From contig REEI01000081.1 of NCBI GenBank assembly GCA_007695145.1, positions 62,001 to 126,000 on the forward strand: DNA of 64,000 nucleotides. Direction: 5' to 3'. Shown in pieces: positions 35,764 to 45,957 of the stretch (position 1 is the stretch's first letter; each line of letters begins with the position of its first letter). Origin of the DNA: Saprospirales bacterium (lineage in GTDB: Bacteria; Bacteroidota; Bacteroidia; Chitinophagales; Saprospiraceae). The translations under genes were made by a program, and so were the position numbers. Below the pieces are notes generated by a model. That model saw only the letters and a list, made by a program, of their open reading frames with translations. It made no database searches and was not told the origin of the DNA.

Positions 35764-38304
35764 TCAAATTCGAATTTCCATTCTAAGCCTGATGCCAATG
35801 GGTGACGAATCCCATTGATGGGTGGCCCTCCAAATGGCATCCACCCTGAAGAAGCGAAACAAGTTTTCCACTCCAAACCCTAATTCCCCGTAGGGCTGGG
35901 TATTCCCTTCAGCCAGTCTAAGTGGAAGGTCAAGCAAGCTTCTGTGACGCTCATCCAATCCACCAACAAATCCCTTGAATGAAATAACCTCTCTTAGGTT
36001 CAGGCTCCTCACTAGTGGAATCCTGTTAAAAAGAAACCCATTGAGACGATATTCAGCGTAGACCCTTATGTAGCGATCGTGAAGGAACTCCATGGCATTT
36101 ACCATATTAAAGTTGTAGGTCTGAAAACCGTAGGTTTGGTTGGCACGCGGCATGTCCAATAAAGGATAGGGAACGGCTCCAAAGACCAAACCTCCCTCAA
36201 GGGCATAATTCAGTCGTGCCTGGCCGGTAAAAAAATGATGCTTCACACTGGCGTGAACCCTGCTGAATGGCTCACTGCCTCTACCTACTTGAGTCATTCC
36301 AAGTGACAAAGATAGGTTGACAATGGGGTGTGGTGTCCCCAGGTACAGTCTTCTAAATCCATGGTCGAAGAATTTTTCCTCCCATGACCACCGGAAGTTG
36401 ACCCCCACTTCAGCACCCTCAAAGTTATTAACGGGTTGATCGTTATTGAGGAAGGGGTAAAACTCCGGGGAATGCATACGCAACAAAGAAGCGGAAGCTG
36501 AAACATTAAATCCCGTACGAATCTCCCTCTCTGCAACAATTCTTAGACGCTGCCTTTGGTGTAATTCATTTATGATTCTTCGCTTAAGGATATGAGAAAG
36601 CAAATTGCTTTCCGAACTGTGTTGTTTGTTTTCATATAGCAGTAGAATCCTTTCGTTTTCGCCGACTTGAATAATATCATCGGTATATTCAGCCTTCATT
36701 ATTGTTCTTCTTGGAGAGGGAAACAAGTAACCGGCCCCTAGCCTTCCAATCCATTTTTTATTTCTGGTTCCATAACCTACCCCACCCCAGATTGAAAAAT
36801 TTTCAGAAATTTTACGTCCTGTCCTTCCTCCTAGGAACAAGTGGGTTCCCTGAACTTCATTGAAATTGATCAAATAGTCGTAAGGCCCCAATTCCCATTT
36901 GCCAAAATCATAGTAACCGGTAATGGCCATTTGAGCAATATTATCGAGAAACCGAACAAATCCGAGTTGATTTACCGAATCTATGGCAGCCATAAACAAA
37001 CGCTCCTGATCGCTTAGGTCGGCAGGTCTCACTCCTTCCCAATAATCCTCCCCCCTACTGTACCAATCTCTTACCCTTTGTGATTCGTAAGTGAGATTGC
37101 GGTGACTCAATTTAACCTCTTCTTCCAGACCAATTTGCACATTGGAATAACTTCTGTGTTGAATGGCCTTCAGCTCTACACGCTGGTCTTTCCTTGTCTC
37201 AATGGGAGAATAATCCACCACTGTATTTAAAATGAAGTTCGAAAAAAATGGAATGGAATCATCGACCAGTTGGTAGGAAAGGTCAATGGAAAGATGTTTA
37301 ATAAAGTTGAGATGGGCTGTATTGGAGAGCTTCGCATTGACTTCCCTTACTGAATAGAAATTATCTTCAATCAACATCTCTCCCCTCAGTGTATTGTCGC
37401 CTCTTCTCTTTGGTACAAAACGCACTAGTTGATCGTAACCACTTTCAGTTTTGATGGAGTCCAAAAGGTAATAATCGTAGTAAAACCATCCGTTCGGAGC
37501 AAGGGGGCTGATAAAGTTATGTCCTAAAAATTTTATGGAGGGGTCGTACACATTTACACCTCCCTCCAAACCAGCAGTTACTCCTGCTATCTCTGAGTCC
37601 TCCAGCATTCCCAATCCCCTTGTGTGGTCTGCCTCAATTATTGAGAGTTGTCTCCTTGGGTCCTTCTGAAATTGATTGGAAACCAGCTGTTCTGAAAAAT
37701 AAACCGGAAGGAAGCGGGTACTGTCATCCGCATACTGAAATGCCCCCTGTGCATCGCGAAAAATGCGCCAGTTTCTCATGCGATCAGTCACATTGTTTAT
37801 CTGGTACTCCCACCTGCTGTAACGCTGATAAGAATAACTGCCGAGATTGTCGGGATTGTTTCTCTCGATATTCTCCTGTACTTTTTGCAAAAGACGTCGA
37901 ACTGGTCCATCATCAGGTTGTACCAAAATCTCATCTAGCGCAAACTCTTCTGCTTGAAGAATGACTTCCAAATGATTGTCCTGACCTGTTTCTATCTCAA
38001 AAACCTGAGACTTGTAACCCATAAAACTGACAACAATTCTTTCAAAGTCCCTATCCGTTTTTAGAGAAAATTCGCCCAGAGAATCAGTTGTGGTACCTGT
38101 ACTACTCCCCTCAAAAACAACATGCACAAACTCCAGCACTTCATCACTTTTTGCATCCCTGACAATTCCATTAACAGTAGTTAATTGACCGAAGAGGTAA
38201 GTGGGAGTGATGAGAAGAAAAAAAGTAACTAGTAAATCTATCTTCACTGGGTTGATGAATTGAGGTAATATTCGGATGCTGAAAAAGCTGCGTTGAAATT
38301 CCAT
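35764..38304 (-). CDS. DUF5686 outer-membrane protein with carboxypeptidase-like regulatory domain
   Basis: 846 residues: an N-terminal signal or anchor region ending LFGQ, a CarboxypepD_reg-like beta-sandwich (about residues 42-115, VNGIVRDAKSD...DSLGEF), and then the long DUF5686 region, which contains many beta-strands and ends like a barrel (GIRLRMEIRI). Members are Bacteroidota outer-membrane proteins of unknown function, often near surface-carbohydrate loci. It is 92 bases downstream of the maltodextrin operon but has no proven link to it. Confidence 0.85.
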   Translation of the reverse strand: MEFQRSFFSIRILPQFINPVKIDLLVTFFLLITPTYLFGQLTTVNGIVRDAKSDEVLEFVHVVFEGSSTGTTTDSLGEFSLKTDRDFERIVVSFMGYKSQVFEIETGQDNHLEVILQAEEFALDEILVQPDDGPVRRLLQKVQENIERNNPDNLGSYSYQRYSRWEYQINNVTDRMRNWRIFRDAQGAFQYADDSTRFLPVYFSEQLVSNQFQKDPRRQLSIIEADHTRGLGMLEDSEIAGVTAGLEGGVNVYDPSIKFLGHNFISPLAPNGWFYYDYYLLDSIKTESGYDQLVRFVPKRRGDNTLRGEMLIEDNFYSVREVNAKLSNTAHLNFIKHLSIDLSYQLVDDSIPFFSNFILNTVVDYSPIETRKDQRVELKAIQHRSYSNVQIGLEEEVKLSHRNLTYESQRVRDWYSRGEDYWEGVRPADLSDQERLFMAAIDSVNQLGFVRFLDNIAQMAITGYYDFGKWELGPYDYLINFNEVQGTHLFLGGRTGRKISENFSIWGGVGYGTRNKKWIGRLGAGYLFPSPRRTIMKAEYTDDIIQVGENERILLLYENKQHSSESNLLSHILKRRIINELHQRQRLRIVAEREIRTGFNVSASASLLRMHSPEFYPFLNNDQPVNNFEGAEVGVNFRWSWEEKFFDHGFRRLYLGTPHPIVNLSLSLGMTQVGRGSEPFSRVHASVKHHFFTGQARLNYALEGGLVFGAVPYPLLDMPRANQTYGFQTYNFNMVNAMEFLHDRYIRVYAEYRLNGFLFNRIPLVRSLNLREVISFKGFVGGLDERHRSLLDLPLRLAEGNTQPYGELGFGVENLFRFFRVDAIWRATHQWDSSPIGIRLRMEIRI

Positions 38305-38396
38305 TCCAATGCAGCAGCGCTAAATTAATAAATTACTCAACAACCACAAAGGTTTCAATAGATTAAATTATTTTGTCATCAACGGAATCCTAGTTC

Positions 38397-40379
38397 TCAA
38401 TCACAAATCAACTTCAGTATCATTCCGCCTGCTTCGGGTAAAAACACATCAGTTCTATTCTCAATTGCTTCATTGGTCAAAACATTAATTACTTTTAAAG
38501 GGGTGCAATTCAATTCACTAAGGTACCTCTCAAGAGAGTGGGTCCTCGAACTACCCGATGCGTGAATCAATATTAAATAGTTTTCCCCTTCATCCGATCT
38601 GATGAATGCGTATACTTCATTGTCTGGAACAAACTGGATCATTTTCCCATTCTGAAATGCAGGGGTGGAGGTTCTCAGGTTAATAAGTTTGCGAATGAAT
38701 CCAAATACCTCATTTTCTAGTTCTGTTCTTCCTGCTTCCTCAAATTTATTCACAGCATCTTCTCGCCATCCGCCGGGAAAGCCCTCCCTGACCCAACCAT
38801 CTGGATTTGCCCTATTTTTCATCGCAATTTCAGTACCGTAATAAATCATTGGGATTCCCCTTGTAGTAAAAAGAAAGACCAGACCGGCTTTGAATTTTTC
38901 GACATTATCCCCAACGGCTGAAAGAAAGCGGTCTAGATCGTGATTATCAACAAATGTCACGTGGGCAAAGGGATTCTTGTAAAGATGATCCTGAGCAAGA
39001 GTGTAGTAAAGTTTTTCAATGCCGGTGGTCCAGCCATGGGGTTCATTCAAAGCCTCTAATATGGCATAGTACAATTGAAAATCCGTAAGGCCTTCCATTC
39101 CGGAGTTGAATGGTGAGAAGGGATTGGTTTGCTCAGCAAACCAGGCCTGGACACCCGGACCATGTACCCAGGTCTCTCCAAAAATGCCAATTTTGGGATA
39201 TTCATTGTATACTCTTTGCACCAATTCGGACATAAAATCGAGATCTGAATAAGAGTAGGTATCTATTCGCAGCCCATTCAATTTGAAGTACTCGATGGCC
39301 CAAATGGTATTTTGAATCAGAAAATTGGCTACCCGCTCATTGTTCTGATTGAGATCAGGCATGTGATTATCGAACCAACCCTGTTGATAAAGGTCGCGGT
39401 CGACACCAGATCCATATGGATCCATCAAGGTAGTAGACCGATATGTAGTCCTGGTAAATTCATCGTGCCAGTGAAACCAGTCTTTGTCCGGCAAATCACG
39501 AAATATCCAATGGTGATCGCCTATGTGATTATAAATCACGTCGTGAACCATCTTGATACCTCTATCAAGTGCCTTTTCACTCAAAGAGCGATACAGATCA
39601 TTGTCCCCAAACCGACGATCCACATTGTAGTGGTCTGTGATGGCATAACCGTGATAAGATTCATAGGGCTGGTCATTTTCAAAAACAGGATTTAGCCATA
39701 GGGCCGTAACTCCCAAATCCTCCAGGTAATCTAATCGATCAATTATCCCCTGAAGGTCACCTCCGTGCCGGTAGTAAATCCTTCTTCGATCAATCCCTTG
39801 TTGATTCATTTCCTTGAAGCTATCGTTGGAATAGTCGCCATTGGCGAAGCGATCTGGCATCATAAGATATATTACATCCCCTGGAAAAAGTCCCTGAATA
39901 TTCAGGTGATGGTCAGTTCGGTCCTTGAGTTCCCAGTTCATACTTCTACTGATTTCTTCGTCGAAGTTCTTTTTGAAATGAATATCCACATTGCCCGCTA
40001 AGGCATCTTCATCTATCTTAATTCTCAAAACCTTATAGTTTGGACTTTCCATCCTGATTGATTCCAAAACAGTAACACCTTGGTGATCAATCTGCGCCAT
40101 ATAAGCTGCTATATTCCGATCGTAAATTAGCAATTCCACAACAGTTTCTTCCATTCCGATCCACCAATTTGGAGGGTTGATTCGCGCGTGGCTAAATTCC
40201 CCGGGTATTAGCGGAAAGTAATGAGGGGACCTATCGATACCGGGAGGCAATCGTCTCTCTTTCTCCTCGAGACTCAGGTCACTTTCAGTCTCATAAATCA
40301 ATTCCTGTGAAAAGGAGTACTGCCATGGAGAAAAGAGGAGTAAAGTAAGTAAAAATTTCACAACAAGTCTGTACATCAA
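38397..40379 (-). CDS. GH13 cyclomaltodextrinase/neopullulanase-like alpha-amylase
   Basis: A 660-residue enzyme with a cleavable signal peptide ending YSFSQ, an N-terminal immunoglobulin-like domain as in cyclomaltodextrinases (about residues 40-160), a GH13 barrel and a C-terminal beta domain. The catalytic triad is visible: nucleophile Asp in GLRIDTYSY, acid Glu in GIFGETW and the third Asp in FVDNHDLDRF. It resembles SusA of Bacteroides, a periplasmic enzyme that cuts imported maltodextrins to smaller sugars. It is the last gene of the maltodextrin operon, 30 bases after the transporter. Confidence 0.92.
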   Translation of the reverse strand: MMYRLVVKFLLTLLLFSPWQYSFSQELIYETESDLSLEEKERRLPPGIDRSPHYFPLIPGEFSHARINPPNWWIGMEETVVELLIYDRNIAAYMAQIDHQGVTVLESIRMESPNYKVLRIKIDEDALAGNVDIHFKKNFDEEISRSMNWELKDRTDHHLNIQGLFPGDVIYLMMPDRFANGDYSNDSFKEMNQQGIDRRRIYYRHGGDLQGIIDRLDYLEDLGVTALWLNPVFENDQPYESYHGYAITDHYNVDRRFGDNDLYRSLSEKALDRGIKMVHDVIYNHIGDHHWIFRDLPDKDWFHWHDEFTRTTYRSTTLMDPYGSGVDRDLYQQGWFDNHMPDLNQNNERVANFLIQNTIWAIEYFKLNGLRIDTYSYSDLDFMSELVQRVYNEYPKIGIFGETWVHGPGVQAWFAEQTNPFSPFNSGMEGLTDFQLYYAILEALNEPHGWTTGIEKLYYTLAQDHLYKNPFAHVTFVDNHDLDRFLSAVGDNVEKFKAGLVFLFTTRGIPMIYYGTEIAMKNRANPDGWVREGFPGGWREDAVNKFEEAGRTELENEVFGFIRKLINLRTSTPAFQNGKMIQFVPDNEVYAFIRSDEGENYLILIHASGSSRTHSLERYLSELNCTPLKVINVLTNEAIENRTDVFLPEAGGMILKLICD

Positions 40380-40409
40380 TATAAATTATTTTAAACCCTC
40401 AAATAAACA

Positions 40410-42176
40410 TTAGCCTTCCTGAATTTTGGCGTGATCGGGATCGTCGACATCATCCACAAGAAAAGTTAGTCCTGCTGCCAACACCCATGTTAGACCACCT
40501 AGGATGAGTGCATAAACTGCCTGGCCGCCGAATAAGGAGCCAACCACAAATCCCAAAACAGAAGCGGCCAAAATTTGAGGCAATACAATGAAAAAGTTAA
40601 AAATACCCATGTAGGTGCCCATTTTTGCAGCGGGAAGCGATCCGGCTAAAATGGCATAAGGCATGGACAAAATACTTGCCCAGGCAAGGCCAACCCCTAC
40701 CATTGAAACCAATATCCACAGAGGATCTGTGATGAAGTAAATAGAAATCAAGCCAATGGCACCACCGACCAGAGCGATGGCGTGGGTTATTTTGCGATTG
40801 GTCCTCCTGGCAATCACCGGTAGAAGAAATGCGACAAGGGCAGCAAATCCGTTGTAAATTCCAAAGGCAACCCCCACCCAATCAGCGCCAATATTATACT
40901 GAGACTCAACCCTGTGAAGACTGGACCTCAGTTCAGGGCTCAAGTCCACCCTACCCTCTTCTAAAAAGAAATTGACCACCCTCATAGTGGCGGGAATTTG
41001 AGCTTCTCCAGCATCGATTTTTTTCCTAAAAGCTGCAAGGTCAGAGCGCACAGCCGGAAGCCTCCTGTACCATTCAGCATCAACCTGATCCTCAAGTATA
41101 GAAAGGGCCTCCTCCATCTCCATGATCTCAGATTCTTCAATTCCCATATCGTAAATGTGAGCAGTAACGGCAGCTGTCGTGTAAATCCACATGGCAAAAA
41201 GTGCAAACCACGAAAAAAATTGCACAACGGCCAATTGCTTCATAGTCTTAGGCATCATATAAAGGTCATCAGACACCACTACCAGCCCATTTCTGTTTCC
41301 GGATCGCTGTAAAAGTGAAGTAATAATGAGCAAAACACCTACCGATGCGAGGCCTAGTGTCAAAATGTAGAGTTCTTGCTCGAGCTTGTAAAACCATACA
41401 GCAAAAGAACTCAACAATCCAATAGCAGTCACCATAGGTCCATGCCTGAGTTTTTGCTGAATGAGACTTTTCTCAGGAACCTCTTCACGGATTTGATCAT
41501 CATCCACCCCAAGTCGCTCTTTTTCAGCCTCTTCAAATGCTTTGAGTTCTTCAGGACTGTATTCTTTTGTGCTATAAACAGTCCACATCACAGCCAGAAA
41601 GAATATAATTCCGCCTATGTAAAAGGAAAATTTTACAGAGTCGGGAATCATGCCCTCCGGTGCTGTATTAGAAATATTAAAAATATTGGTCATGATCCAG
41701 GGTAGGAATGATCCCACAAAGGCGGCAACACCTATAAAAAAGGATTGCATTGCAAATCCTTTGGTCCGCTGTTCAGATGGTAGCATATCCCCGACAAAAG
41801 CCCTAAAGGGCTCCATCGTAATATTAATGGATGCATCCAGTATCCACAGCATTCCGGCAGCAACCCACAAAACGGGTGAATTCGGCATGACAAATAGAGC
41901 CAGGGAGGCGAAAATAGCACCAATGAGGAAATATGGCCTCCTTCTTCCCAGACGGTTCCATGTATTGTCGCTGAGGTACCCAACAATGGGCTGTACAATC
42001 AGTCCGGTCACAGGTGCGGCAATCCACAAAAGAGGAATTAGAGCTATATCAGCTCCAAGGGTTTCAAAAATCCTACTGACATTTGCATTCTGAAGTGCAA
42101 AACCAAACTGGATTCCGAGGAAGCCAAAACTCATGTTCCATATCTGCCAAAATGACAATCTGGGTTTACTTGCCAT
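40410..42176 (-). CDS. SLC45-like MFS sugar (maltose/sucrose-type) transporter
   Basis: A 588-residue inner-membrane carrier with about 12 helices. The opening SFWQIWNMSFGFLGIQFGFALQNANVSRI and the loop SDNTWNRLGRRRPYF are typical of the SLC45/GPH-related sugar carriers that Bacteroidota keep in maltodextrin loci; they move disaccharides with protons. A charged stretch of about 90 residues (about 365-460) between helices of the second half is unusually long and probably faces the periplasm. The operon context between two GH13 enzymes supports maltose as cargo, delivered to the cytoplasmic GH65 enzyme. Confidence 0.9.
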   Translation of the reverse strand: MASKPRLSFWQIWNMSFGFLGIQFGFALQNANVSRIFETLGADIALIPLLWIAAPVTGLIVQPIVGYLSDNTWNRLGRRRPYFLIGAIFASLALFVMPNSPVLWVAAGMLWILDASINITMEPFRAFVGDMLPSEQRTKGFAMQSFFIGVAAFVGSFLPWIMTNIFNISNTAPEGMIPDSVKFSFYIGGIIFFLAVMWTVYSTKEYSPEELKAFEEAEKERLGVDDDQIREEVPEKSLIQQKLRHGPMVTAIGLLSSFAVWFYKLEQELYILTLGLASVGVLLIITSLLQRSGNRNGLVVVSDDLYMMPKTMKQLAVVQFFSWFALFAMWIYTTAAVTAHIYDMGIEESEIMEMEEALSILEDQVDAEWYRRLPAVRSDLAAFRKKIDAGEAQIPATMRVVNFFLEEGRVDLSPELRSSLHRVESQYNIGADWVGVAFGIYNGFAALVAFLLPVIARRTNRKITHAIALVGGAIGLISIYFITDPLWILVSMVGVGLAWASILSMPYAILAGSLPAAKMGTYMGIFNFFIVLPQILAASVLGFVVGSLFGGQAVYALILGGLTWVLAAGLTFLVDDVDDPDHAKIQEG

Positions 42177-42187
42177 GACGTGTCGGT

Positions 42188-43567
42188 TTATTTGTGATTA
42201 TTAAAGGTAAATACTCGGAATTCGTTTGAGCTTATTTCAACTGCATCCCCCTCAGACATCTGTACCTCTTCTCCGCTGAACCAATTCACACCGGAACCTG
42301 GAGAATTCTGGAGAACAAACTGAACAGGGTTTTCATCTAAGTTCAAAAGCACCAACACCTCATTTTCACCGGCACTTCGGGAAAATGCAATCAGGTGGTC
42401 TACCTGATTGAAAAATTGGACTTCTCCACCATGGGGCTGATTCCAAAGCGCAGGGTTTTGCTTTTTCAGCCGAATCAGGTCGGTATAAAATTCCTGAAGA
42501 GAATATTCGCCCCATGGGATTTCAGATTTTTCAAAAAAGGGAAGTCTGAAGTCAAGTGCAGCTTCCTGACCGGTATATATCAAGGGCATCCCTGGAAAAG
42601 TAAAGCTAAAAACAGCCATCGCATCAGCATTCAGGCCCATGCGCTCCTCTATGGTTCCGTTCCAGCTATTTTCATCGTGATTATCAATAAATACCATCCT
42701 AATGGCATCCTCAGGAAACCGCTCTCGCTCCCTTTCCATGTACTGCATCAAATCACTTATGGAGGCTTCCCGCTGAGCCAATTGATTCATTATGTGATGC
42801 AATTCCCAGGCATAGGACATATCAAACCCCAGATCGTGGTGCTCAGGGTCTTCCCATTCTGCCAACATAAAAATAGGCTTTACTGACCTCAATTCTGCAA
42901 TGGCATCTTCCCAAAAATCATTGGGTACAAAACCAGCCACATCACATCTGTAACCATCGATATCAAACTCTTCCAACCAATACATCATCGCATCCTTCAT
43001 GGCTCTGCGCATTTCTTGATTATTGTAATCCAATTGGATGACATCTGTCCAGTCCGTATCGGGGGGAATAATAAAGGAGCCGTTCTGTCTCACATAAAAA
43101 TCTGGGTTTGTTTCGGTCCAAACAGCATCCCATGAAGTGTGATTGGGCACCCAATCCAGTATGACTATCATGCCCAGACCATGAGCTTTGCTGATCAACC
43201 TCCTTAAGTCATCTTCAGTTCCAAACTCAGGATTAACTCCTTTGTAGTCCCTAACTGAATAATAAGATCCGAGTTCACCCTTTCTCTCCTTTTCTCCAAT
43301 GGGATGTATGGGCATTAACCAAATGATATCGACCCCCATACCGGCAAGTCTGGGGAGGTGACTAGAAAACGCATTAAAGGTACCTTCAGAACTGAATTGG
43401 CGAATATTGACCTCGTAAATCACCCCGCTTTTAAGTATTTGTTGCATATCGACATTTTTTGCTGAAAAATCATCAGCTTCATGTTGATAAGAAGAACTGT
43501 CGCCACAGGAGACCATCATTAACAGGCAAAAGGCCGCAAACAAAAAAGATAAATATTTTTTCATCAT
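42188..43567 (-). CDS. GH13 alpha-amylase-family lipoprotein (short)
   Basis: 459 residues: a lipoprotein signal ending MMVSC, then a compact GH13 barrel. Catalytic residues: Asp in DGYRCDVAG, Glu in MLAEWEDP and Asp in FIDNHDE. There is no N-terminal carbohydrate-binding domain, in contrast to its operon neighbour. It is likely periplasm-facing or at the cell surface and cuts alpha-1,4-glucans; the precise specificity cannot be read. It ends 11 bases before the transporter gene. Confidence 0.9.
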   Translation of the reverse strand: MMKKYLSFLFAAFCLLMMVSCGDSSSYQHEADDFSAKNVDMQQILKSGVIYEVNIRQFSSEGTFNAFSSHLPRLAGMGVDIIWLMPIHPIGEKERKGELGSYYSVRDYKGVNPEFGTEDDLRRLISKAHGLGMIVILDWVPNHTSWDAVWTETNPDFYVRQNGSFIIPPDTDWTDVIQLDYNNQEMRRAMKDAMMYWLEEFDIDGYRCDVAGFVPNDFWEDAIAELRSVKPIFMLAEWEDPEHHDLGFDMSYAWELHHIMNQLAQREASISDLMQYMERERERFPEDAIRMVFIDNHDENSWNGTIEERMGLNADAMAVFSFTFPGMPLIYTGQEAALDFRLPFFEKSEIPWGEYSLQEFYTDLIRLKKQNPALWNQPHGGEVQFFNQVDHLIAFSRSAGENEVLVLLNLDENPVQFVLQNSPGSGVNWFSGEEVQMSEGDAVEISSNEFRVFTFNNHK

Positions 43568-43572
43568 AGAAT

Positions 43573-45945
43573 TTATTGTGGTTCACTTGAAATTATTTCA
43601 AAAGACCGGGGCGGCAAAAGCACTGACAAGGACTGATCCTTTAATTCATATTCCAGGTCGTTAAAAAAAATAGGGGTCCCGTATTTTTCCAACCAATCGA
43701 ATTCAATTTCCACCGGTTCATCACCTGAATTGAGGAGCATCCAGGATTGGTCAGAAAAATAGTTTCTGGAGGCCAGCATGGTTTCATCGCTGACTTCCAA
43801 TATGCGAAAGTCGCCATAAATGAGTTCCATTCTGTTATTTCTCAGATAGGCCAGACGAGAAACTGCACTCCTGAGGCTTTCCTGATCGGCATCCAGATTT
43901 TCAAACTGCATCATCCGTCTATTGTCGGGATCATTTCCACCGGGCATGCCGATCTCATCCCCATAGTACAATACCGGAATCCCCGGAATAAAAAAGTTGA
44001 TGGCATGAATCATTGCTACCCTGGAAAAACCTTCTTCGTTGGTCTTGTTAATATCGCGCGTCCAGCCCGCGAGTTTACTGTCCTCATCAAAAGCAACTTC
44101 ACCGGTGGCCAATGACATTATTCGCGGCTTGTCCTGATTGCCGCTCATATTCCCCATCAGGTGATTGGTGCCATAGTATTTTTGGCTCTCCAGCAGGCGT
44201 TCAGCCAGACGGCTCATAGGTATTTCAGGTCTAATCACTGAATTGATTACCGCATCGTAAACATTGAAATCAAATTGAGCATTCAACATTCCGGGACTGA
44301 TATAGGAACTGATCAATTCCGGGGAACCGTAAGTTTCTCCGATCTGCAAGTAATTTCTACCGGTAGTAGCAGATAGTTCATTGATTTTTTTTGTGAGCAT
44401 TCTCCAGAAGGAAAGTGGCACATGCTTGGTAGCATCGTGACGAAATCCATGAACTCCAAAGCGTTTCAACCAAAAAACGGCAGAATCAGACACCACTTCC
44501 GCCACTTCTGGATTTCTCAATTCCATGGTGGGCATAAAGGTGTCAAACCAGGTGGTAAGTCGATGATCATCCCACCTTTCAGTATTTAGACTGCCGTCCG
44601 GCAGATACAAATCGGTAAAATAATTTTCCCTATCCTTATTTTCCTGATAAAATGGGTGCTTTTCATGCAGGTGATTTGCAACCAGATCGAGCAGCAGGGT
44701 CATTTCATTCTGATTGATCAGGCTGACCATTCTCTCTAAATCATCCTCGGTCCCAAAGCGATCATCAATACGGGTAAATGAAATCGGCCAGTAACCGTGG
44801 TATCCTGAAAACATACTCTGCACTCCTCCTTTATCCCAAAAACCATAAGCCCCTTCAGGGTTCTGAATAATTGGGGAAAGCCAAATCGAGTTCATATTCA
44901 AATCTCTGAAATACCCTCTAATGATGGCCTGATTTACTCCTGCCAGATCACCCCCAAAGTAATTTGCTATGGGTAAAATGCGGTCATCCTCTACTATCCG
45001 GTCATTGTCCGGGTCTCCATTGATAAATCTGTCCACCATCAGAAAATACATGGTGGTCCGGTGCCAATCCTCAGGACTCAACACAAATGGATTCTCCACC
45101 CATGAACCATTTTTCACGGGGATAAGCAAATCCGGTCCTGCTCCTAATTCATTGGCGGCCTGAACCAGCATAAAGCCCTCTGAAAGTCGATATCTTTCAG
45201 GTAATTTACCAAGGTAATAGGTCCCATCCACATCAACCTCAAGTTCAATCGATTTTCCACCCATCATAGCAAATAGCTGATCGAATTCACCCTCAACCTT
45301 TATGAAAAAAGAGCCTGATTCATCTCTAAATGTATAAATATGGGGGAGCTCACTTTGAGGCGGAGACTCCAAACTCAACAAACTGTTATATCCTCCCATG
45401 CCATTGTCCAATTCTTTGGGATTCTCCGGGTCTAGTATTCTCTGTCCGTCCACCTCAAACTGATAGCCGTAAGTTCCAGGATTCACCCACAAAGCGGTTC
45501 TCCAGATTCCATTCTCAAGTTGCATAGTTCCTTCATCAGGATTCCAGGAGTTGATGTCCCCTACCACTGATACAACTGCAAACTCGGCATTTGGGTCAGC
45601 CAGTTCGAACTCAACCTTTTGCTTTTCAGACCTTTTGAGAAGAAAATCAATCCTATTGCCCTGGGTCTCGAGGGATAAAATTCCAAGTACCTTAGGAAAA
45701 GCGGACGCCTCAATCAAGATACTGTCTCCATCCATGAGAAAGCAATCCAGACCTTCAGTACAAGAAATTATTTTCACTTCACTGAAATCATTCAAATAAT
45801 CAGATAGCTGTAAAACAGTCTCTTTAGGCTGCAATTGGATACTCACAGGATGAGTGAAGGCAACTTCCTCTTCAAATTCCTCATCACTACAGGCAGCTAA
45901 AAGTAAAGAGGATAACAACAACATTGTGTAGTACTTAAAATTCAT
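43573..45945 (-). CDS. GH13 lipoprotein with N-terminal starch-binding-like domains
   Basis: 790 residues: lipoprotein signal ending LLAAC, a beta domain (about 25-110), a CBM48/E-set-like domain (about 115-195, SVVGDINSWNPDEG...YGYQFEVDG), a second beta domain, then the GH13 barrel from about residue 300. Catalytic Asp is in GFRHDATKH, Glu in QIGETYG and the third Asp in SGNQDKPR, which replaces the usual NHD form. A NQD-type third motif also occurs in other secreted Bacteroidota amylases. It is probably a surface amylase (SusG-like role), matching the glucan-binding proteins at 57.8-64 kb. It follows the GH65 gene by 12 bases. Confidence 0.9.
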   Translation of the reverse strand: MNFKYYTMLLLSSLLLAACSDEEFEEEVAFTHPVSIQLQPKETVLQLSDYLNDFSEVKIISCTEGLDCFLMDGDSILIEASAFPKVLGILSLETQGNRIDFLLKRSEKQKVEFELADPNAEFAVVSVVGDINSWNPDEGTMQLENGIWRTALWVNPGTYGYQFEVDGQRILDPENPKELDNGMGGYNSLLSLESPPQSELPHIYTFRDESGSFFIKVEGEFDQLFAMMGGKSIELEVDVDGTYYLGKLPERYRLSEGFMLVQAANELGAGPDLLIPVKNGSWVENPFVLSPEDWHRTTMYFLMVDRFINGDPDNDRIVEDDRILPIANYFGGDLAGVNQAIIRGYFRDLNMNSIWLSPIIQNPEGAYGFWDKGGVQSMFSGYHGYWPISFTRIDDRFGTEDDLERMVSLINQNEMTLLLDLVANHLHEKHPFYQENKDRENYFTDLYLPDGSLNTERWDDHRLTTWFDTFMPTMELRNPEVAEVVSDSAVFWLKRFGVHGFRHDATKHVPLSFWRMLTKKINELSATTGRNYLQIGETYGSPELISSYISPGMLNAQFDFNVYDAVINSVIRPEIPMSRLAERLLESQKYYGTNHLMGNMSGNQDKPRIMSLATGEVAFDEDSKLAGWTRDINKTNEEGFSRVAMIHAINFFIPGIPVLYYGDEIGMPGGNDPDNRRMMQFENLDADQESLRSAVSRLAYLRNNRMELIYGDFRILEVSDETMLASRNYFSDQSWMLLNSGDEPVEIEFDWLEKYGTPIFFNDLEYELKDQSLSVLLPPRSFEIISSEPQ

Positions 45946-45957
45946 CTTAAAATACTT

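Noticed and set aside
42395-42886. 163-codon plus-strand ORF opposite a GH13 gene
   Set aside because: The minus strand encodes intact catalytic motifs here; the plus frame lacks any recognisable domain.
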